Below the pieces are notes generated by a model. That model saw only the letters and a list, made by a program, of their open reading frames with translations. It had not been told where the DNA came from and ran no database searches. Made by a program: the position numbers and the translations under genes. Positions 33,347-44,984 of a stretch of DNA of 64,000 bases are shown piece by piece. Source of the DNA: Nereocystis luetkeana (lineage: Eukaryota; Sar; Phaeophyceae; Laminariales; Laminariaceae); the NCBI GenBank assembly GCA_031213475.1, contig JARUPZ010000011.1:5444513-5508512 (forward strand), read 5' to 3'. Within the stretch, counting starts at the first letter, position 1, and each line of letters opens with the position of its first letter.

Positions 33347-33934
33347 CTGCGCGCGTGTGTGTTTTGGCGATGATTGCGGCGGACGTAGGTACGTGTGATG
33401 CGTGCGATGTTAGAAGGTGTCCGTTCGCTTCGGGAAATGGGGTTCACGGCAAGCAGGAGCAGGGGGAGCAGCAAGAGGAGGAGGAAGAGGAAGAGGAAGA
33501 GGAGGAGGGGGAGGTAGGATAGGTTCACGGTTTGAGGTGGCGGAGGAGAAAAGGAGATAATAGACATGAAATGCCGACTCTTTTTGCACTGTCTATCTAG
33601 AAGACCACAGTTCGATTGGGGGGGTGGGGGTTGATGAAAATAATGATTTTCTGCAGTAGTAAATGACTTGAGCTATTATACCTCGTAGTAAAACTATAAT
33701 TAAGGCATGCTAATTCCAACACATGAATTACAGTGGAGTTTTCCACCTGCTGTACGAGCCGCACGATGAATTGCGGATTGAGTCAGACAATAATGATAGT
33801 TGCTGTGACTGCTCACGCTGTGCTAGGTGGCCCCAATCGATCTTTCACCCCTGCCAAACGCCACTCTGCCTCTCAAAAGATAAGGATGTTTTGCATACTA
33901 ATATGTTATAAGAATTACCCTGGGCTGGTGAATC

Positions 33935-34260
33935 GATCGATATTTTACCCCTATAGCTCAGTGGGCGTAACGCCTACACACTACACATTTGACGTCATCG
34001 GGGACACGGGTTCGAATCTCACCACTTCGAACGTTTTTCTTTCAGAGAAACGCTTGCGCGTGCCGCCCCTAAAAGCACATATTTCTGGCTCCCCAGGTGA
34101 TGAAACGGAGCGGGTAGGTCAGCGTACGGCCGCATACGGTTCTGACGCCCCAACGACCCCGTCGTTCAGAGGGGGGGTAACTGATCGATATTTCACCCCT
34201 ATAGCGCAGTAGGTAACACCTTATCAACAAGTAGTATGAAAAAAGTTCCCCATATTTTAG
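33935..34260 (+). mobile_element. Dimeric tRNA-derived SINE
   Basis: Head: CTGGTGAATCGATCGATATT, then CCCTATAGCTCAGTGGG (A box) and GGGTTCGAATCTCACC (B box). The tail contains AGAAACGCTTGCGCGTG, GGCTCCCCAGGTGATGAAAC and GTAGGTCAGCGTACGGCC. A second head (GATCGATATTTCACCCCTATAGCGCAGTAGG) follows at about 34,180. There is no pairing acceptor stem, so it is not a functional tRNA gene. Confidence 0.75.
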
Positions 34261-35094
34261 GGCTATAATGGTGTACCTCCGTGAGCAACCATGTCCACAT
34301 TGGGCGTCGTCGGCAGGACACGGAAACCACACCGGTAAAAAAATACGCACTTCATGTTTTCGATCGAATAGTTACCCAAACTTCTGTAGGCCTTTTGATA
34401 GTGCACCTCGTGTACGTGGTATTCATTTACTACAGCAATCCACTCATCAACTTAACAGCTGCGGCGGAAAGGAAGAAGAAGTAGAGTTTGCAACGGGAAG
34501 AAAAGGAGGAAGAAGCCTACAGACACGTATTGTATGTTGAGCTCAAAAGGTCGGGGACACTTTTGTGTCCTTTGTTAGGTTTGCCTATTGAGCAGGTAGG
34601 TGCTTACTCGTTGGGACTGGCGTGTGTGGTGAGCTCAGAGATGGAAGATGAGCAGCTTTTCTCCTTTCGTTCTCGGCGAGAGACTGAGAGCAAGGCAAAG
34701 AAAGGGGAAACCCCTGGTTTTCCATCCAAGATACGCCCCCCAAGCACTACAAATACGATCCCGATACCTGAACCCCTAGAGTAAGTACCGGTCTTTCGGC
34801 CTCATTCAAAGCAGTACCGTATCATGTATGTATACGTGTATACCCGTAAAATGCGATCGTTTTTCAGCTATTAATAGCTCTCGATTGTTCCAGGACGAGG
34901 AAAAAGTTGCCAAAATACCGATAGTAACAACAAAAAAGGTAGGTCTGGTCGAGATAGAGAGTCTTTTCAGAAAAAAAATATGACGTTCGACTTTTTGAAA
35001 GCACCCTCCCTTTTGGCCGTCGTCGAGACACACCGCTCTTTACCTCTTTTACGGCAATGCGGTGGTAGTGGATTGACCTTCCTCCCACGATTCG

Positions 35095-35573
35095 AGTGAA
35101 ACATGCCGCTCACCACGTGAGCTAGAAAACAAGGGCGCCGTTTTTGTAGTTACCTGGTATATATTATTGGAGGTCGGTCACAGCTGGCAATCGAGTTATA
35201 GATCAATTGTGCGGGGAGAGCCTTCCCTCCGCACAAGGGGGATGATCGTATCACGCAGTGTGTATATGGAAAGGCATCCACGAGGCAGTTACCTAGTACA
35301 CCCATTGCTGTCTCTTGGAAGTGGCCTCACCAGAAATTAAATCAATTCATTGACGCTGTCATCCACATACAAGAAAATCCGCCTCTGAAGCGGTTCTTAG
35401 TAGGATGCAGCTCACCCTTCATGCGACCCGCCCAACACCTCACGGCGCTTCGCGGTTGGTGCAAGCAATGTCTGCCTGGTCGGCGAAAACCCGACATGCT
35501 CCGTCCCGGCATTGCAGGGACGCGAGGGTCTATGGTCATACGACTACGGCCATGCATGATAATGATTACGCCC

Positions 35574-35610
<37 letters not shown>

Positions 35611-35760
35611 ATAACATGATTGGACCCCCCGCCCTCATGAAGAAACATTCAATGCCTTCCTGGTCGGTAAGAAACCCGACGTGATCCGTGCCGGCATTGT
35701 AGGGGTGCGAGGGTCTATGGTCATACGACTGCGGCCATGCATGACAATGAGTACAGCCCC
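35095..35760 (+). repeat. Family A repeat, complete copy plus a second partial
   Basis: From ACATGCCGCTCACCACGTGA to a run of about 33 C at 35,577-35,610. Then comes a second, shorter copy of the distal segment (CCTGGTCGGTAAGAAACCCG to CCATGCATGACAATGAGTAC) at 35,658-35,755 without a C tract. It carries TACCTGGTA at about 35,152. Confidence 0.75.
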
Positions 35761-36026
35761 TCCCAGCCTCCCTGCCCCGACGGTCACTGCGAGGGGGGTA
35801 AGCGCGTCCCAACTGGTCACAAAACGAGTTAGGGAGGCGCGAATGATGCGGGTACGTGTGCGTTTCTGTCGTGGAAAATGTTTTGGCCACTCCACCAGGC
35901 TGCTATCAATAACACCAGGTACGTGTGGAGGTATTCGTGAGGAAGGGCTGAGCGTTACCCCCGCACAGCCCCCGGGGGGTATATCATGTGTTTTTGTTAG
36001 TTTGTTAGCCTACTAAGCCAATCCGT

Positions 36027-36030
<4 letters not shown>

Positions 36031-36066
<36 letters not shown>
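36031..36066 (+). repeat. (CT)n microsatellite
   Basis: About 18 CT units, immediately downstream of the donor of the 36,091-36,223 exon. Confidence 0.98.
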
Positions 36067-36069
<3 letters not shown>

Positions 36070-36090
36070 CTGCTCGATCGAAACACTCAC

Positions 36091-36223
36091 GTGTCTGTTT
36101 CACAACCCCCTCCAGCCTTATAGCAGCAACGACCCTTCCTGCACGTGGCGAAGGTGTCCGCGAAGTAGTCGCTGCAGCAGTCGGTGGAGCTGGCGCACCC
36201 CGACGCGCCCAGTTCCAAACAGC
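36091..36223 (-). CDS. Cys-rich protein gene, module 2a exon
   Basis: Between GGAGCAG and GACAC|GTGAGT. It reads CLELGASGCASSTDCCSDYF, then ADTFATCRKGRCCYKAGGGC and ETD. It starts with 2 nt and ends with a 2-nt overhang, matching its neighbours. The Cys pattern C-x7-C-x5-CC-x10-C-x4-C repeats that of the 41,944-42,157 exon, with LGASG and CRKG identical. The spacing resembles small disulfide-knot folds, but I see no specific family. Confidence 0.85.
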
Positions 36224-36424
36224 CTGCTCCGCGTTGCGCGTTAAAGCAAAACACACACAAACAAGAATGAGGCAAAACCAAGAGGGCAATGACGGTAGAT
36301 AAGGGCCACTGCTTGTAGATAACCTTGAGGTATTATTGTTACCCGCTTTTTTGGGGAGGCAGCTTACTGGCCTAGATTTAGTATGGGATGTCCGTTCGGA
36401 GTGTATTATCTCACACCTCGGCTA

Positions 36425-37075
36425 AATCACGATCTCACCTATCTGCAGATCAGATAGATCATCTACAGATCCTAGCCTGCCGTTATGAGATAGTGTGCAC
36501 GATCTGTACGGTGCAGATCCAACGCAGGATACCCGTCCCACGATCGAGTACCGCACAACACTATTACTGGGGACCATATAAAATACAGGACCTACGGTAC
36601 ACACAAAAACCTATATATGTAGCCAATTTACTAACAATATTTGGCCCTATGCACTATGTATGGTCCCCCGTAATACCACACTAGGGGGATAATATAACAC
36701 ACCCCCTCGGATGATTTTCTCGACAACAGGGAAGGGCGTACTGAGTACGACGAGCGATGCGTCTATACACGTTTATGCAACCTTTTCGACGAAATGTTTT
36801 CCGCAGCCACCATTTTCGTCGTGTGTGCTCCCCTCCCCCCCCCCCCCCCCCCCCTCCATGTTTTCGAGGAGACCGGGTCTGAAATTTGTCCCGGGGGGGG
36901 TGTGGTATCTTATCCCCCAGTGTGATACGGTATACGTATAGAACCCCCACACAGCAACATGAAGTACAGTACAGTAGATCATGATATGCCTTGGGTACCA
37001 GGTATCATCACAGGTCAGGATTCTATGTGTCCTGCAAGAGATAGATCGTGCAGCGGGGACTGATGACGGTCTGTA
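36425..37075. repeat. Family B repeat interrupted by a family C MITE (36,562-36,675)
   Basis: The left B block is TATCTGCAGATCAGATAGAT to GTGCAGATCCAACGCAGGA. The MITE and a C-tract region intervene, and a right B block follows (CAACATGAAGTACAG to GTCAGGATTCTATG). The right block carries TACCAGGTA near 36,999. Confidence 0.55.
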
Positions 37076-37214
37076 GGTGGATGTGTGTTACGCGTGGGAT
37101 ATTTTAAGCAGAAAAAATGGCAAAAGAAAGGGGGGGGGGGGGGGGGGGGGTGTTGTGATCAGGGGTGTATACCTGACCCGTCTGCGGCCAAACTCCACCT
37201 ACCTGGTAAATGTT

Positions 37215-37575
37215 ACAAGGATTACTCCGGGCTAGGCAATCGATCGATCTTTTACCCCTATAGCTCAGCGTAGGTGATACCTTCACATTTGACGTCGTCG
37301 ATAAACACGGGTTCGAATCTCACTTCGAACGTTTTCTTTTTCTGTGGAAACGCTTGCGCGTGCGCCCGTAAAAACATATCTCCCTGGGTTCCCCAGGCAT
37401 TGAAAACGAAGCGGGTAGGCCAGCGTACGGCCGTACGGCGTCCCAACAGATCACGCCGTTCGAAAGGGGGGGGGGGGGGCAGTGTTATGAGGACTACCCA
37501 GGGCTGGGTAGTCGATCGATCTTATACTCCTATACAGCTCAGTACCAGGTAGGTGATGCCTTCACATATATATAC
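37215..37575 (+). mobile_element. Dimeric tRNA-derived SINE
   Basis: The first head CTAGGCAATCGATCGATCTT with TATAGCTCAGCGTAGGTG and CGGGTTCGAATCTCAC is followed by the family tail. A second head (CTGGGTAGTCGATCGATCTT) starts near 37,500 and carries TACCAGGTA (37,543-37,551) inside its A box. Confidence 0.75.
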
Positions 37576-37711
37576 TACTCTGCGTTCTGTTTTATATTAC
37601 CTCCTCATAAGGCATACAAAACCGGGCCACAATAGATTGTACTCCTTACGTCTTTGCCTATCAGAAGCATTTGATTTTTTTTTTCCGTTTCGACCCCAAG
37701 CAATCGCTCAC

Positions 37712-37767
37712 CTTTAGTAGGTTTGGCGCAGAAGCCGCTCACGCAGGACAGCCCGTCGCAGCAGTGC
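37712..37767 (-). CDS. Cys-rich protein gene, module 1b exon
   Basis: 56 nt between TTTTACAG and CTAAAG|GTGAGC. One nucleotide completes a split Lys codon, then HCCDGLSCVSGFCAKPTK. Its length, phase (1 nt in, 1 nt out) and CC-x4-C-x4-C pattern tie it to both neighbours. It lies 5' (in gene order) of module 2. Confidence 0.85.
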
Positions 37768-38279
37768 CTGTAAAAAAGGGGGAGGAGTGATCATCATCAT
37801 CATCATTAGCATCAAACCCGGTATGTTGCCGGATCCACGGGAGATAGGCAGCAAGCAATGCACAGCAATGCGGGCCGAGCCGTGCACAGCAGTACACTTC
37901 AGTGCACAGCAGTGTACAGCCGTGCATAGCAGCAGCAGCGGCGGCGGCAGCAGCAGCAGCAGCAACACCAGCAGCAGCACCAGCGCACATAAATAGCAGC
38001 GAAGACAAAAAAAAAAAACACCTGCACTCGACGATACATGTGACGGAATGCCTCAACGGCCTTTGTCTCAACGGTCTTTGTCTTATCGGTCCTCCAGCGG
38101 GCCCCCCTCGGACGGGGGGGTGGGGGTTGGCTCGCTACGCTCGCCTGAATAGTCGTCTACCAGGTAGCAACTAGGCGGGAGCTCCAGCCAACTCACAGCC
38201 CTACCCAACGGCATTTGTCTCAACGGTCCTTGCATTTTCGGGCAAAACCGGTGGTGCGAACAACCGGCGCTTTCATCAG

Positions 38280-38620
38280 AAAGAGCCCCACGAAAGAAAA
38301 CTCAGCCTGACATTTATTTCCAGGGGACAAAGAAATTCGGGAGCGGTTACACTGAAGTTAGTAACATAAGAAACATATCTTGGGCCGGCATCCGAGTTTC
38401 TTATCAGAGTGCCGGCACCACCGGCCGTCCCTCTCACGAGAAAAAGAGCCCCACGAAAAACTCAGCCGGACATGTCCGGGGAAATAAGAAAATCGAGAGC
38501 GGTTACTACACCGCATGGCGGCTATCTTGAAGTTTGCATGCAACCCACATCCTTTTCTGAAAATAAATGAAAGAAACCCTACCCTGGACCAGCACCGCAG
38601 TTTCTCATTGGAACACCCGT
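38280..38620 (+). repeat. Family F repeat, two tandem units
   Basis: CCCCACGAAAGAAAACTCAG, ATTCGGGAGCGGTTACACTG and GTTTCTTATCAGAGTGCCGG, then a second unit starting CCCCACGAAAAACTCAGCC. Confidence 0.7.
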
Positions 38621-38829
38621 TCGTTGCTCCGTGAGTTTTTGTACTGTCGAGGCGTTCTACGATAGAGGCGGTTGTTTCTCTGGGGTGTGGATGCGATGGA
38701 GGGATGTTGGTTGCGGTAGTCTTTCATGCACATGCGCGTCACATCGGTTTTGATTGGGCGTAGGATACTGCCGCGCTTCTGTTGTGGAGAGTTCTTCACT
38801 TCACTTGCTGTTCCTTAGTCTTTTTTAGA

Positions 38830-38990
38830 ACAACACTACACATTGTCGGATGACATGCATAATAATAATATAAACAACAACGCTACACATTGTCGGATGG
38901 CGAGCGTAATAATAACAACAACAACACTACGCATTGTCGGATGGCAAGCATAATAATAATAATAATAATAATAATAATAGTAATAATCAT
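38830..38990 (+). repeat. Family H motif with (AAT)n, three tandem units
   Basis: CTACACATTGTCGGATG(G/A)C followed by AATAATA occurs three times at about 45-50-bp spacing, ending in an (AAT)n run. Confidence 0.8.
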
Positions 38991-39339
38991 AGAGGAGGCG
39001 TTCGCCCTAATTTCGGTGAGGTTTCTTACGTGTGTTCCCCCCCAAGGTACAAAATGCGGGAGTCAACAGGGACACAAACACATCATCAATACAGCTGACG
39101 CTACTTACTCGTACACGCATCTCGTACGTGTACGTCGATGCGTGTACGTACGCAGTATGCCCGACACAAACACATCAATACAGCTGACGCTACTCGTATA
39201 AACGCATCTCGTACGTACGTATGCGCAGTATGCCCGGCAAAGAAGAGCGCGGGTCACATACTCACATTCGAATGCGCCTGGTGGTGGCTCAGAAACTTTC
39301 ACTTTCCAAAAAACAAATTATGCCTCTATTTCAGAACGT

Positions 39340-39560
39340 CTCTGTCCCAGTTTCTTATCAGAGCACCGATGGCACTACCGACTGCGCGCTATACCGGCCG
39401 ACCCTCTCACAAGAAAAAATATATTCAATATTATTTGCAGGGGAGATAGGTAGGTTACATCACAAATAACGGCTACCTCGAAGTTTGTTTGCAGCCCAGC
39501 CTTTTCTGAAAGTAAGGAGCCTACGTACTACGCTGGACCAGCATCACAGTTTCTTATCAG
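39340..39560 (+). repeat. Family F repeat, diverged copy
   Basis: CAGTTTCTTATCAGAGCACC, GACCCTCTCACAAGAAAAA and CACAGTTTCTTATCAGAATA. Confidence 0.6.
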
Positions 39561-40103
39561 AATACCCGTTGCTCTGTGATTATTTGTACTCTATTATTTG
39601 CCTCAGGGGGGCGTTTATCAGCCGCTCGCTTTGTTCCAGGAAGGGCGGGAAGGATTTCGCCAACGCCGGACATGGAGATTTTTTCGGTGAAGGGGCTGGT
39701 CGAGAGAGAGAGAGCTTTCGGAAAGTATTTACATATATATAGTGTTCGATTTCTAGCACCTTTTGAACACGGTTGTCGAGGAAAATGAGCGCCGAACAAA
39801 CGAAACGCTGCTGTGCGATACTGAACGGTCTTCACGGTGTTTTTGCCGTGGTTCCCATCCTCCGCTAACGTGCAAAGCGCGCATGCATTCATGCATGCAT
39901 GCATGCATGCATGCATGGGCTGGCTTCAATGTTGACCACTGACAAGTAAGTAGCCATCGCCAACAAGGAAAATATGAAGAAGAAAGGCAACCCAAAAGGG
40001 AAGAACAGAAATATACGTCTACGCAGCCTACACGTGTAGTCTATGAGAGTCTATGCACGCTGTCTTTTTTCTAGCAACTTCCACGCCCAAAAATATCAAC
40101 CCC

Positions 40104-40213
40104 TATTACGAGGGACCACAGTAAAGAAGACCAAATGTTTTTAGGTAAAAATAGCGAAATATCGAGGTTTTTGTGTTCGGTAGGCCCTATTAATTATGCC
40201 CCCCCCGCAGTAC
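40104..40213 (-). mobile_element. Family C palindromic MITE, diverged
   Basis: TATTACGAGGGACCACAGTA to ATTATGCCCCCCCCGCAGTA. Confidence 0.7.
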
Positions 40214-40479
40214 CACAGAAGGTGGCACGTAATTATTCTGTGGATGGGGCTCCACCGCACTTCTGTGGAGGGACCTTGGACCTCCTTTTCATACCCCAGT
40301 GATCCGTATATCTCCATGACATATGTCGATACTGGGACTGGGACCACTCCGACAGCAGTTCGATCGAATTTTCACATGCTACGGGTCGCCCAGGTGGGCT
40401 AGTGTAATGGTACTTAGTACCCTCGAACGCTTCTAAGAGTTCATGCTGAAGTTCACATCGGGTCGATTTTTTTTTTTGT

Positions 40480-40590
40480 AGTATATTTTTATTTCATAAA
40501 ATCGTGAAGTACGTTAGTTAGCCGTGAGTTCGACTGATTGAATAGTTGATACTCAGCTTTGGAAGCCGCGTAATACGTCTGTCTCGTCTG
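40480..40590 (+). repeat. Family G repeat
   Basis: GTGAGTTCGACTGATTGAAT, GATACTCAGCTTTGGAAGCC and GCGTAATACGTC. Confidence 0.55.
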
Positions 40591-41384
40591 TGACCCCATT
40601 TTTACCGAATTTTACAATTTGTATGATATGGCGTTCGCGCGCATTCTACTTTTATTTGTGAAAAAAAAAAAGAGGCGGAACCAACCCCTGGTAGCGCCTA
40701 TTCATAGTACGTAGCGTGGGTAGGCAGGTGCAATTAATTCGATGCTACAATAGTCGACGAGGGAAGAAAGAGCTGAAGAAATCTTCTGGCGACAAAAATG
40801 CCTTCCGAGGCAAGATCCGTGGCGGGGAGGAGGAGGAGGAGAAGGAGGAGGAGGAGGAGGAGGGAGAAGAGCCTGCTTTGTGACCCCCCCCCGGATCTGA
40901 GTTGCGGCTATAAAAAATAGGAAGGAGGGAGACAATAAGGGCGAATATGATAAATGCGATGAAAAAAAACGAAATAAGTCTTAGGACCCACGCTCCAACG
41001 CGGTTAGGGGTGGCTTTAATTGGACCAAGTCCGGCGGGCAGGCCTCATAGCCTTTAGGTTTTTGTTAGTGGGTGAGCTCACGCAAGTCCCACACTACCCG
41101 GGCGGCTATCTCCACCGCACCTGCCCCTCTCGGGGGTCAGGTCAGGTCGGGTCAACACATGCCCAAGCGCCAGTGGTAGCAGCAGCCGGCTCTCTGCAGT
41201 CGTAACGGGAGGTACGGGTTTAATTGACAGACGACGCGTATTCGAAACGTGGAAGTGTGGTGAGCTTTAACTTTAGCTTTTACCAATCCGCCGGAGGACA
41301 ATAACAAATAAAATAAACGTTTCCAATGTTTCCAGACAGAGTGGTATGGTCTACAGCAGCAGGTATTGTATACCCCCTTCAGTC

Positions 41385-41475
41385 AGTCAGGACTGCAGTC
41401 CCGTTATCGGGGACGAATCAGGCAAATTCTAAGTGGTTTGTCCGCGAAACGGGACTGCGGTCCTAAAAAGGCTCC
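41385..41475 (+). mobile_element. Family D palindrome
   Basis: AGGACTGCAGTCCCGTTATC facing GTTTGTCCGCGAAACGGGAC and TGCGGTCCTAAAAAGG. The terminal CCCTTTT arm is eroded on the left. Confidence 0.7.
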
Positions 41476-41943
41476 GAGACCCCCTTTTGTACTGCAGTAG
41501 ATACCCGTTTTGAAGGAAAATGGTGCACAAGGGGCGTCATTTTTTTCTGCTCAACATTTTCACCCACTACGTACGCACTGACTGTAAGGGGTTCGGTACG
41601 AACTGTGGTAAGAGGGACGTCGGTGCCTGTATAAGGGACCTCCAATCCCGAACGTAACTATGAACTACTTGTAGAGAGGCCTCTTAGAAGCAAAAGATGT
41701 CAGGAGACAGCATCTTCACCCCTTGACAGACAGCAACTTTTGCCTTGACGTGCCTCAGCTGACACCACACTTACTAGATGTTTTAGTGTGGAACACTTGG
41801 CCGTACACCCTTGACAGCGCATATTATGCCCCGCTTGACATGTCTCCTGACATCTATGCTTAGAAGGGGTATCCTACTGCTGTACTATTGCTGCTGCTGC
41901 GGGTGTGGGTACGGGTACGGCCGAGGCTTCCGCTTCTTCTCAC

Positions 41944-42157
41944 TTGTCCTTCTCGCAGATCCGTCCGGTCTTGTTGCAGCACCGCTGGTCCCAGCACGAC
42001 AGCGAGGCCGTCTTGTACCCGCACTCCCCCTTGCGGCACCACTCGTCCACGGTCAGGTAGTTCGCGCCGCAGCAATCGTTCCGCGACAAGCAGCCGGAGG
42101 CCCCCAGGTCGACGCACTCGCCTGTGTATCCCGCCTCCTGAACGCGGCCGATCATAT
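41944..42157 (-). CDS. Cys-rich protein gene, module 1a exon
   Basis: Starts after CCCCTTCAG with 2 nt and ends GACAA|GTGAGA with a 2-nt overhang. It reads MIGRVQEAGYTGECVDLGAS, GCLSRNDCCGANYLTVDEWC, RKGECGYKTASLSCWDQRCC and NKTGRICEKD. It is richer than module 2a by one inserted segment (C-x4-CC-x6-C). CEKD/K aligns with CETD/T of module 2a at the intron. It is probably secreted, since it is Cys-dense, lacks a membrane segment, and has one N-glycosylation-type site (NKT). Confidence 0.85.
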
Positions 42158-42217
42158 CTGAAGGGGAGCGGGGTGAGGAGGGAAGGGGATTGGGAAAGCG
42201 GAGGCGGTCGTGGCAGA

Positions 42218-42700
42218 GGGGGGGGGGGGGGGGGGGTACTCATTATCATGCACGGCCGTAGTCGTATGGCCATAGACCCTCGCATCCCTTCTACGCCGGG
42301 ACGGAGCACGTCGGGTTTTCACCAACCAGACCGACACTGCTTGCACCAAGCGCGAAGCGAAACGTGAGGTGTTCGGCGAGTCGCATAGAGGGTGAGCTGC
42401 ATCCTGTACAGAAAGGTTTCGCTTGTGAGGCGGAATTACACATTGGTGACAGCTTCAATAAGGTTGTTAATAGTCCGGCGTGGACACCTCCAGAGACAGC
42501 AATGGGGGTACCTTGTAACGGGGGCTATGTTGCTGGTGGGGGGGGAGGAGTACTCGATAGGAGATACGTGCTCGATCTCATGCATGGCCGTAGTCGTAGG
42601 GCCATAGACCCTCGCATCCCTTCAACGCCGGGACGGAGCACGTCGGGTTTTCACCTACCAGGCAGGCATTGCTTGCTGGTGGGGGGGGGGGCGTTGGAGG
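42218..42700 (-). repeat. Family A repeat, two partial copies
   Basis: The first copy is 42,218-42,490 with a G tract at 42,219-42,236. A second distal segment (42,555-42,690) repeats CATGCATGGCCGTAGTCGTA, GACCCTCGCATCCCTTC and GTCGGGTTTTCACC. Confidence 0.7.
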
Positions 42701-43514
42701 TTAGGCCACAACGGTACGAATTTCCCGGATACACAAACTGTATGTGCAGAAGGGGGTGATGTCGACACATGGCATCGACTCGGTGATCTGTTAATAGTGG
42801 TTAGCCTTGAAAGCTACTGACGTCGAAGGTCGGGGTTTCGAGCCCTGCCAGGTTGAGGGCGTTTTCTACTTTTTTAACCAAATCCACTGCATGAAGGCGC
42901 CAGGCGTGTGCACGCACCATTGTCACGCCGACAGTGCAAGGCGCGTACCGTACAACGGGGAGGGGGGGGGGGGGGGGGGAGAGCGTGCTTTGTGAACCCG
43001 GATGTGAGTGACGACTACCGGAGAAAGAGTACGAGGAAAGGTGGAGACAATAAATGGGATGAGGAAAACACACACACGTGACGAACTGGATTCGTGGTGG
43101 AGCCTACAGCCTTAAGCCTTAGCCCAGAATTGGTAATACCGTAGGTTCATGTGTTTTTCCTTTGGTCCAATCCGCCCGAGGAGGAACGAAAGAGGGTGAG
43201 AGGAGACAGCAATCAATCTACAACTTCTCTGAACGAATATGTAAGGACCGTTTGGACTCCTCATATATCCGTCCGGGCCGCGAGTTCAAGCTGGGCAGGG
43301 GTGCGATGGGGGACGAAGGGGGGGGGAAAGATAAAAAAATGGCGTTTTCGTCGGGTTTTGAAACCATTTTTGTGTTTGCCATATACGAGTTCCTTCGGAA
43401 CGTACGTACGTATAAGCCACTATACCAGGTATATTATATGTCGAAATTTCGATATCACACCTGGGGTGTTCTTTGTTAAAACTTTTTTATTAATACGGGT
43501 ACAGAGTCGGCATC

Positions 43515-43620
43515 CCCGGTGGCTTGGTAGGTGGTCCGCGTGGCTATCAAGATCAATTTCGTGGGTTCAAGTCTCACCGAGTGCGTGCTCGTATGGGCTT
43601 TATTCTTGCATAAAAAAACG
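43515..43620 (+). mobile_element. tRNA-like element, second type
   Basis: GGTGGCTTGGTAGGTGG (A-box-like) and GTGGGTTCAAGTCTCACC (B-box-like) 50 bp apart, followed by an A-rich end. It lacks a credible acceptor stem. Its sequence is unlike that of the dimeric SINE. Confidence 0.5.
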
Positions 43621-44058
43621 GACTAGTGGAAAGCTCGAGAGCGTGAGTTAGCTACATTCGATGAAAATCGACGAGCAGTGGGAATGCTGAACCCTATGCG
43701 CGACAAAAAATAAAGGCGCGTACCGGGGGGGGGAACAGGGCGGACACCTGTGACCACGGCTTGTCCAGAAGAAGACCGCTGAGGGTACAGCCTCCTACGA
43801 GTTAGGCTGGAAAGTAAAAATGATGATGAAAAAAACAAAAAAGAAGAAGAAGAAGAAAAAAAAGAGGAGCGTATAGTGCCGGCTGCCCGCTATGTACAGC
43901 AGTGCCGGTATTGTTGGTGCATACATACCGGTACTACGGAGGGACCATTCACTGTACACACTACATCGTCGCCGCTCGTGGTCTGAGTCGACGTGGGCCG
44001 AGCGAGGCCGATGGGGGAGCGAGCTGAGAGCGAGTCGAGTGGAACGGGGGGGACCCAC

Positions 44059-44230
44059 CAGGTGCGCAGGTTATCGAGAGATCGACGCGCGGATAGGATA
44101 GCCCCGAAAAATCCATGTGCTCCACCTCTTCGAGCTCCGCCATCCCCGAAGAGATGCTCATCCCCGAGTTCTCGTCGATCGATAACCAGGAAGAGGATAC
44201 GTCCGCGGGATGTTCCGCGCAGTCGAGGCT
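44059..44230 (-). CDS. Minus-strand gene, acidic exon before the Cys modules
   Basis: 172 nt between TCTTGCAG and GCACCTG|GTGGGT, with phase 0 in and 1 nt out. It reads SLDCAEHPADVSSSWLSIDE, then NSGMSISSGMAELEEVEHMD and FSGLSYPRVDLSITCAP. Its single-base overhang joins the 42,157 exon in frame. Codon use is biased towards C/G third positions, unlike the flanking purine-rich intron. Confidence 0.75.
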
Positions 44231-44517
44231 CTGCAAGAAACAAAGCGTGGAGAATAGTTGGCGGGCGGCGGGGGGGGGAGGGAAGGGGGCGCCCGAATAT
44301 GAGAGAATAAACAGGGCAGGGGAGGGTGAGGAGGGGGTGAGAGGAGGGAAGGGGGGGGGGGGGGGGAGGAGGGGGGGGGGGGGGGGAGATGAGGGGCGGG
44401 GAAGCGACGGGAGAGGGGGGAAGGGGGGGGGGAGTCATTTGCTGCTTGCCTTAGTCATTTGACCATTGACCACGAACCCCTTTCGAGACGGGGCACCTCG
44501 AGGGGAGAGGGAGGGGG

Positions 44518-44705
44518 GGGGGGGGGGGGGGGGGGGGGAGGGGTACTCATTATCATGCATGGCCGTAGTCGTATGACCATAGACCCTCGCATGCCTACAA
44601 TGCCGGGAAGGAGCACGTCGGGTTTTCACCCGACCAGACAGACGAGGGGGGAGAAAGGGAGGGGAGAGTTTTTCATCTGCGAGGTGAACCTGTATCCCTG
44701 AGCGA
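44518..44705 (-). repeat. Family A repeat, distal part with G tract
   Basis: A G tract of about 20, then GTACTCATTATCATGCATGG and GCATGCCTACAATGCCGGGA. Confidence 0.7.
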
Positions 44706-44984
44706 CACATTTTACGCGCTGCTCCCGTACCGGCACATAATAAAGGAGTTTTTATTTAGCTGTTGCTGGCACCAATACGTTTGTAAGCGCCGTCAATTTT
44801 ATGCACTGGTAGATTCCAGTTGGTCGGTCGGTCGGTCGTTCAGTCAGTCGCGTCAGCCATCTCGAAGGTAAAAAATATGCCGTCTCGAAAGTTGTCGTAT
44901 CTTATTGTTTGGCGCCGCGTAAAATACAAAAAAACTCGTGCGAACACAAATCATCGCTCGTTAAAATTCCAGTTTCTGGGACTC

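Noticed and set aside
33958..34030. tRNA gene suggested by TAGCTCAGTGGG and GGTTCGAATCTC
   Set aside because: No acceptor-stem pairing and no proper anticodon arm; other copies share a long non-tRNA tail, so it is a SINE.
34488..34784. Plus-strand frame with MEDEQLFSFRSRRETESKAK and a GTAAGT end
   Set aside because: It sits inside an intron of the minus-strand Cys-rich gene, and the next possible exon on plus reads into a stop in the required phase. Kept only as a curiosity.
42790..42860. tRNA-like sequence GTGGTTAGCC...GGGGTTTCGAGCCCTGCC
   Set aside because: Boxes are present but no closing stem, and there is no second copy here; too weak to list as a gene or SINE.
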